A DNA stretch of 6,453 nt, taken from a bacterium. GTDB lineage: Bacteria > UBP14 > UBA6098. Positions 4,955 to 6,453 of this stretch are shown here, piece by piece. The position numbers and the translations under genes are program-made. The notes below the pieces were generated by a model. The model had not been told where the DNA came from and searched no databases. It was given only the letters and a program-made list of their open reading frames with translations. Position 1 is the stretch's first letter; every line of letters begins with the position of its first letter. Where the stretch lies: positions 1-6,453 of the forward strand of contig DAOWNU010000116.1 of NCBI GenBank assembly GCA_030642425.1, written 5' to 3'.

Positions 4955-6453
4955 TCACCTTGCGAGATAAATCGTTCCCTTGCAGATAATCTCGTCGTCG
5001 CGTATCACGAGATAAATATAGACTCCGCCCGGCATTTCGACGTCCGCGCCATCCGCGCCGTCCCAGAGTATCGTGTCGGTTAGCTTCCGGACGAGGCGAC
5101 CCTCGATATCGTAGATTTTAATCGTGGCGTCCAACATGCTTTGGCCGGGATAATTGAATATAGCAAAGTCGTTCACGCCGTCGTGATTGGGCGAGAACGG
5201 GTTCGGATGACCGTCGCATTCGCCGCTCAGGATTGTCAACGGCGCACATCCTATATTGTTGGCCTCGTCCCATTCCCGGATAAAATCGCCCACGTCGAGT
5301 CTCAAGCAGAGCATGTATTCGCCGGGGCCAAGCCCGAGAAGCTCCGGGCCGAACGTGCGGTTTTCTTCGATAGTGTCCCCGGCGGCGAGTGGGCCGCCAA
5401 TATGATAGTAAAGCTCCGCGCTCCCGGCGTATATCCCCCAATCGAACGTGGAGTCGATATCTATCGACCGGAGGAAGCCCAGACCGTGGAAGGACACTGT
5501 GTCGCCCTCGACGATGACCGGCGGGGTAACGGCGATAAAACTGTCCGCGCTCCACAGGTCGGGGAGGATTTCGACGATATATTGCCAGCATGTGTCGAGG
5601 ATATTCGGGTCGCAGATGTCGGGCGAGTCCGCGATAGAATCGAGGCAGACGACGACTGTTTCTCCGGGGGAGAAGCTGTGTTCCGGGACAAGGTGAAGCT
5701 CCGCGCCGTCCCAATCGAGGAAGCCGTCGCCGGGAGTGTAAAGGCGGCTATCGACAACAATTCCCAGTGTGGATTCATCGAGGCCGCAACCGCTGTCGGC
5801 GATGTCGATACTGAACGTGCTTCCCGCGCCGATAGGGAATGCGGGATCGGGCGAAATCGATACGATTACCGGGGGAATCAGGTCGATAAAGAATGTTATA
5901 CAGCCCCAATCGCCGGGCGGGTTGCCGAGGAGGTCCTGCGCCCAGACGCAGACCGTAACGGTGTCGCCGTCCGTCCAGTCCGCCAATGGCTGGAAGAATA
6001 ATGTGTCGAAGTTGAGGCTCCATCCGGTTACCGTGTCGCCGTTAACCGTGACAACTATCGAGGCGGAATCCACGCTGTCCGGGTCGATTAGGGTGAAAAT
6101 CGCGCCCTGATCTTCGCACGCCGACCAGAGGGAGTCTTCGGGCGGATCGATAGCGGTTATTACCGGCCCGCCGGCGGCGATAGAGAACGTCCAGCATATC
6201 GAGTCTTCGTTCACGCCGCAAAGCTGTGCAAGATCGCCCGCCCAAATGCAGACGATTATCGTGTCGCCGCCCGCCCAGCTCCAGCCGCTGTCGGCGGTGT
6301 CGAAAGAGAGCGTTCCGGCGGACCAGACAGGATCGGCAGCCGCGCCATCGACCGTCATAATAATGGAGGCGACGTCCACACCGGCGGGAATATCTTCGAT
6401 TCTAACCGAGATGAGCGGCGAGGTTTCCGTTATCTCGTCGAACGGCGCCGGAA
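4955..6453 (-). CDS. Acidic multi-Ig/CARDB surface protein with C-terminal sorting-type domain, 5' end outside window
   Basis: The frame is open from the right edge to TGA 4957-4955, giving 498 visible residues; the N-terminus is missing. Residues 1-96, 97-194 and 195-297 are three Ig-like units. Each has a conserved strand such as GDTIIVCIWAGDL or GDTVTVCVWAQDL and paired cysteines (e.g. 68/86, 168/184) that probably form disulfides. Residues 298-410 resemble a CARDB domain (DLWSADSF at the start, IREWDEANNIG near the end). Residues 411-498 are a C-terminal sorting-type domain: NPFSPNHDGVNDF, IKIYDIEGRLVRKL, ILWDG, GGVYIYL and KGTIYLAR. The first motif and last strand fit the gliding/T9SS type B class. 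Known members are secreted through the outer membrane and anchored on the cell surface, so that fate is inferred here. Residues 1-444 contain no lysine and the protein is strongly acidic. Ligand and precise role are unknown. Confidence 0.92.
   Translation of the reverse strand, partial: PAPFDEITETSPLISVRIEDIPAGVDVASIIMTVDGAAADPVWSAGTLSFDTADSGWSWAGGDTIIVCIWAGDLAQLCGVNEDSICWTFSIAAGGPVITAIDPPEDSLWSACEDQGAIFTLIDPDSVDSASIVVTVNGDTVTGWSLNFDTLFFQPLADWTDGDTVTVCVWAQDLLGNPPGDWGCITFFIDLIPPVIVSISPDPAFPIGAGSTFSIDIADSGCGLDESTLGIVVDSRLYTPGDGFLDWDGAELHLVPEHSFSPGETVVVCLDSIADSPDICDPNILDTCWQYIVEILPDLWSADSFIAVTPPVIVEGDTVSFHGLGFLRSIDIDSTFDWGIYAGSAELYYHIGGPLAAGDTIEENRTFGPELLGLGPGEYMLCLRLDVGDFIREWDEANNIGCAPLTILSGECDGHPNPFSPNHDGVNDFAIFNYPGQSMLDATIKIYDIEGRLVRKLTDTILWDGADGADVEMPGGVYIYLVIRDDEIICKGTIYLAR

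Noticed and set aside
5141..6001. Plus-strand open frame of 286 codons
   Set aside because: It is antisense to the CARDB and sorting-domain part of the multi-Ig gene. It is a by-product of GC-rich codon use, with no recognisable domain.

Overview
All genes in this window lie on the minus strand and encode exported, repeat-built surface proteins. The likely source is a bacterium of the FCB superphylum (Bacteroidetes/Fibrobacter relatives or an uncultured candidate phylum such as Cloacimonadota, WOR-3 or Zixibacteria). Three things point there: a C-terminal sorting-type domain of the type IX secretion (T9SS)/gliding class, LVIVP-like beta-propeller repeats next to 'GWNL' modules, and Ig-like/CARDB-like domains in series. 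The phylum cannot be fixed from this sequence alone.

Layout in the direction of transcription (right to left). (1) 6453-4955: the 3' part of a large acidic protein with three Ig-like units, a CARDB-like unit and a C-terminal sorting-type domain; its start lies beyond the right edge. (2) 4954-4625: a 330-base intergenic stretch. It holds a four-unit heptamer repeat, a REP-like 20-bp palindrome, an orphan 36-codon piece that looks like the end of a second sorting domain, and then a near-consensus sigma70-type promoter with a 17-base spacer. (3) 4624 (probably 4648 or 4654) to 3431: a secreted protein of about 400 residues with a 'GATD'-type N-terminal module, an Ig-like (BIG2-type) domain and two GWNL modules. 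(4) 3419-1: a very large secreted protein, at least 1139 residues, open to the left edge. It has a signal peptide, about 14 LVIVP-like repeats, and then the same kinds of modules as its neighbour, in duplicate.

The last two genes form a tight operon. Eleven bases separate them, and the Shine-Dalgarno of the second overlaps the stop of the first. They share a paired GWNL module with the same 75-residue spacing in both proteins, so they look like products of module shuffling or duplication and may act on the same surface structure. No enzyme active site, defence gene, RNA gene, CRISPR array or transposase was seen. The most unusual points are the orphan sorting-domain tail behind repeats, the absence of any AUG for a gene with an otherwise good signal peptide, and the shared modules.
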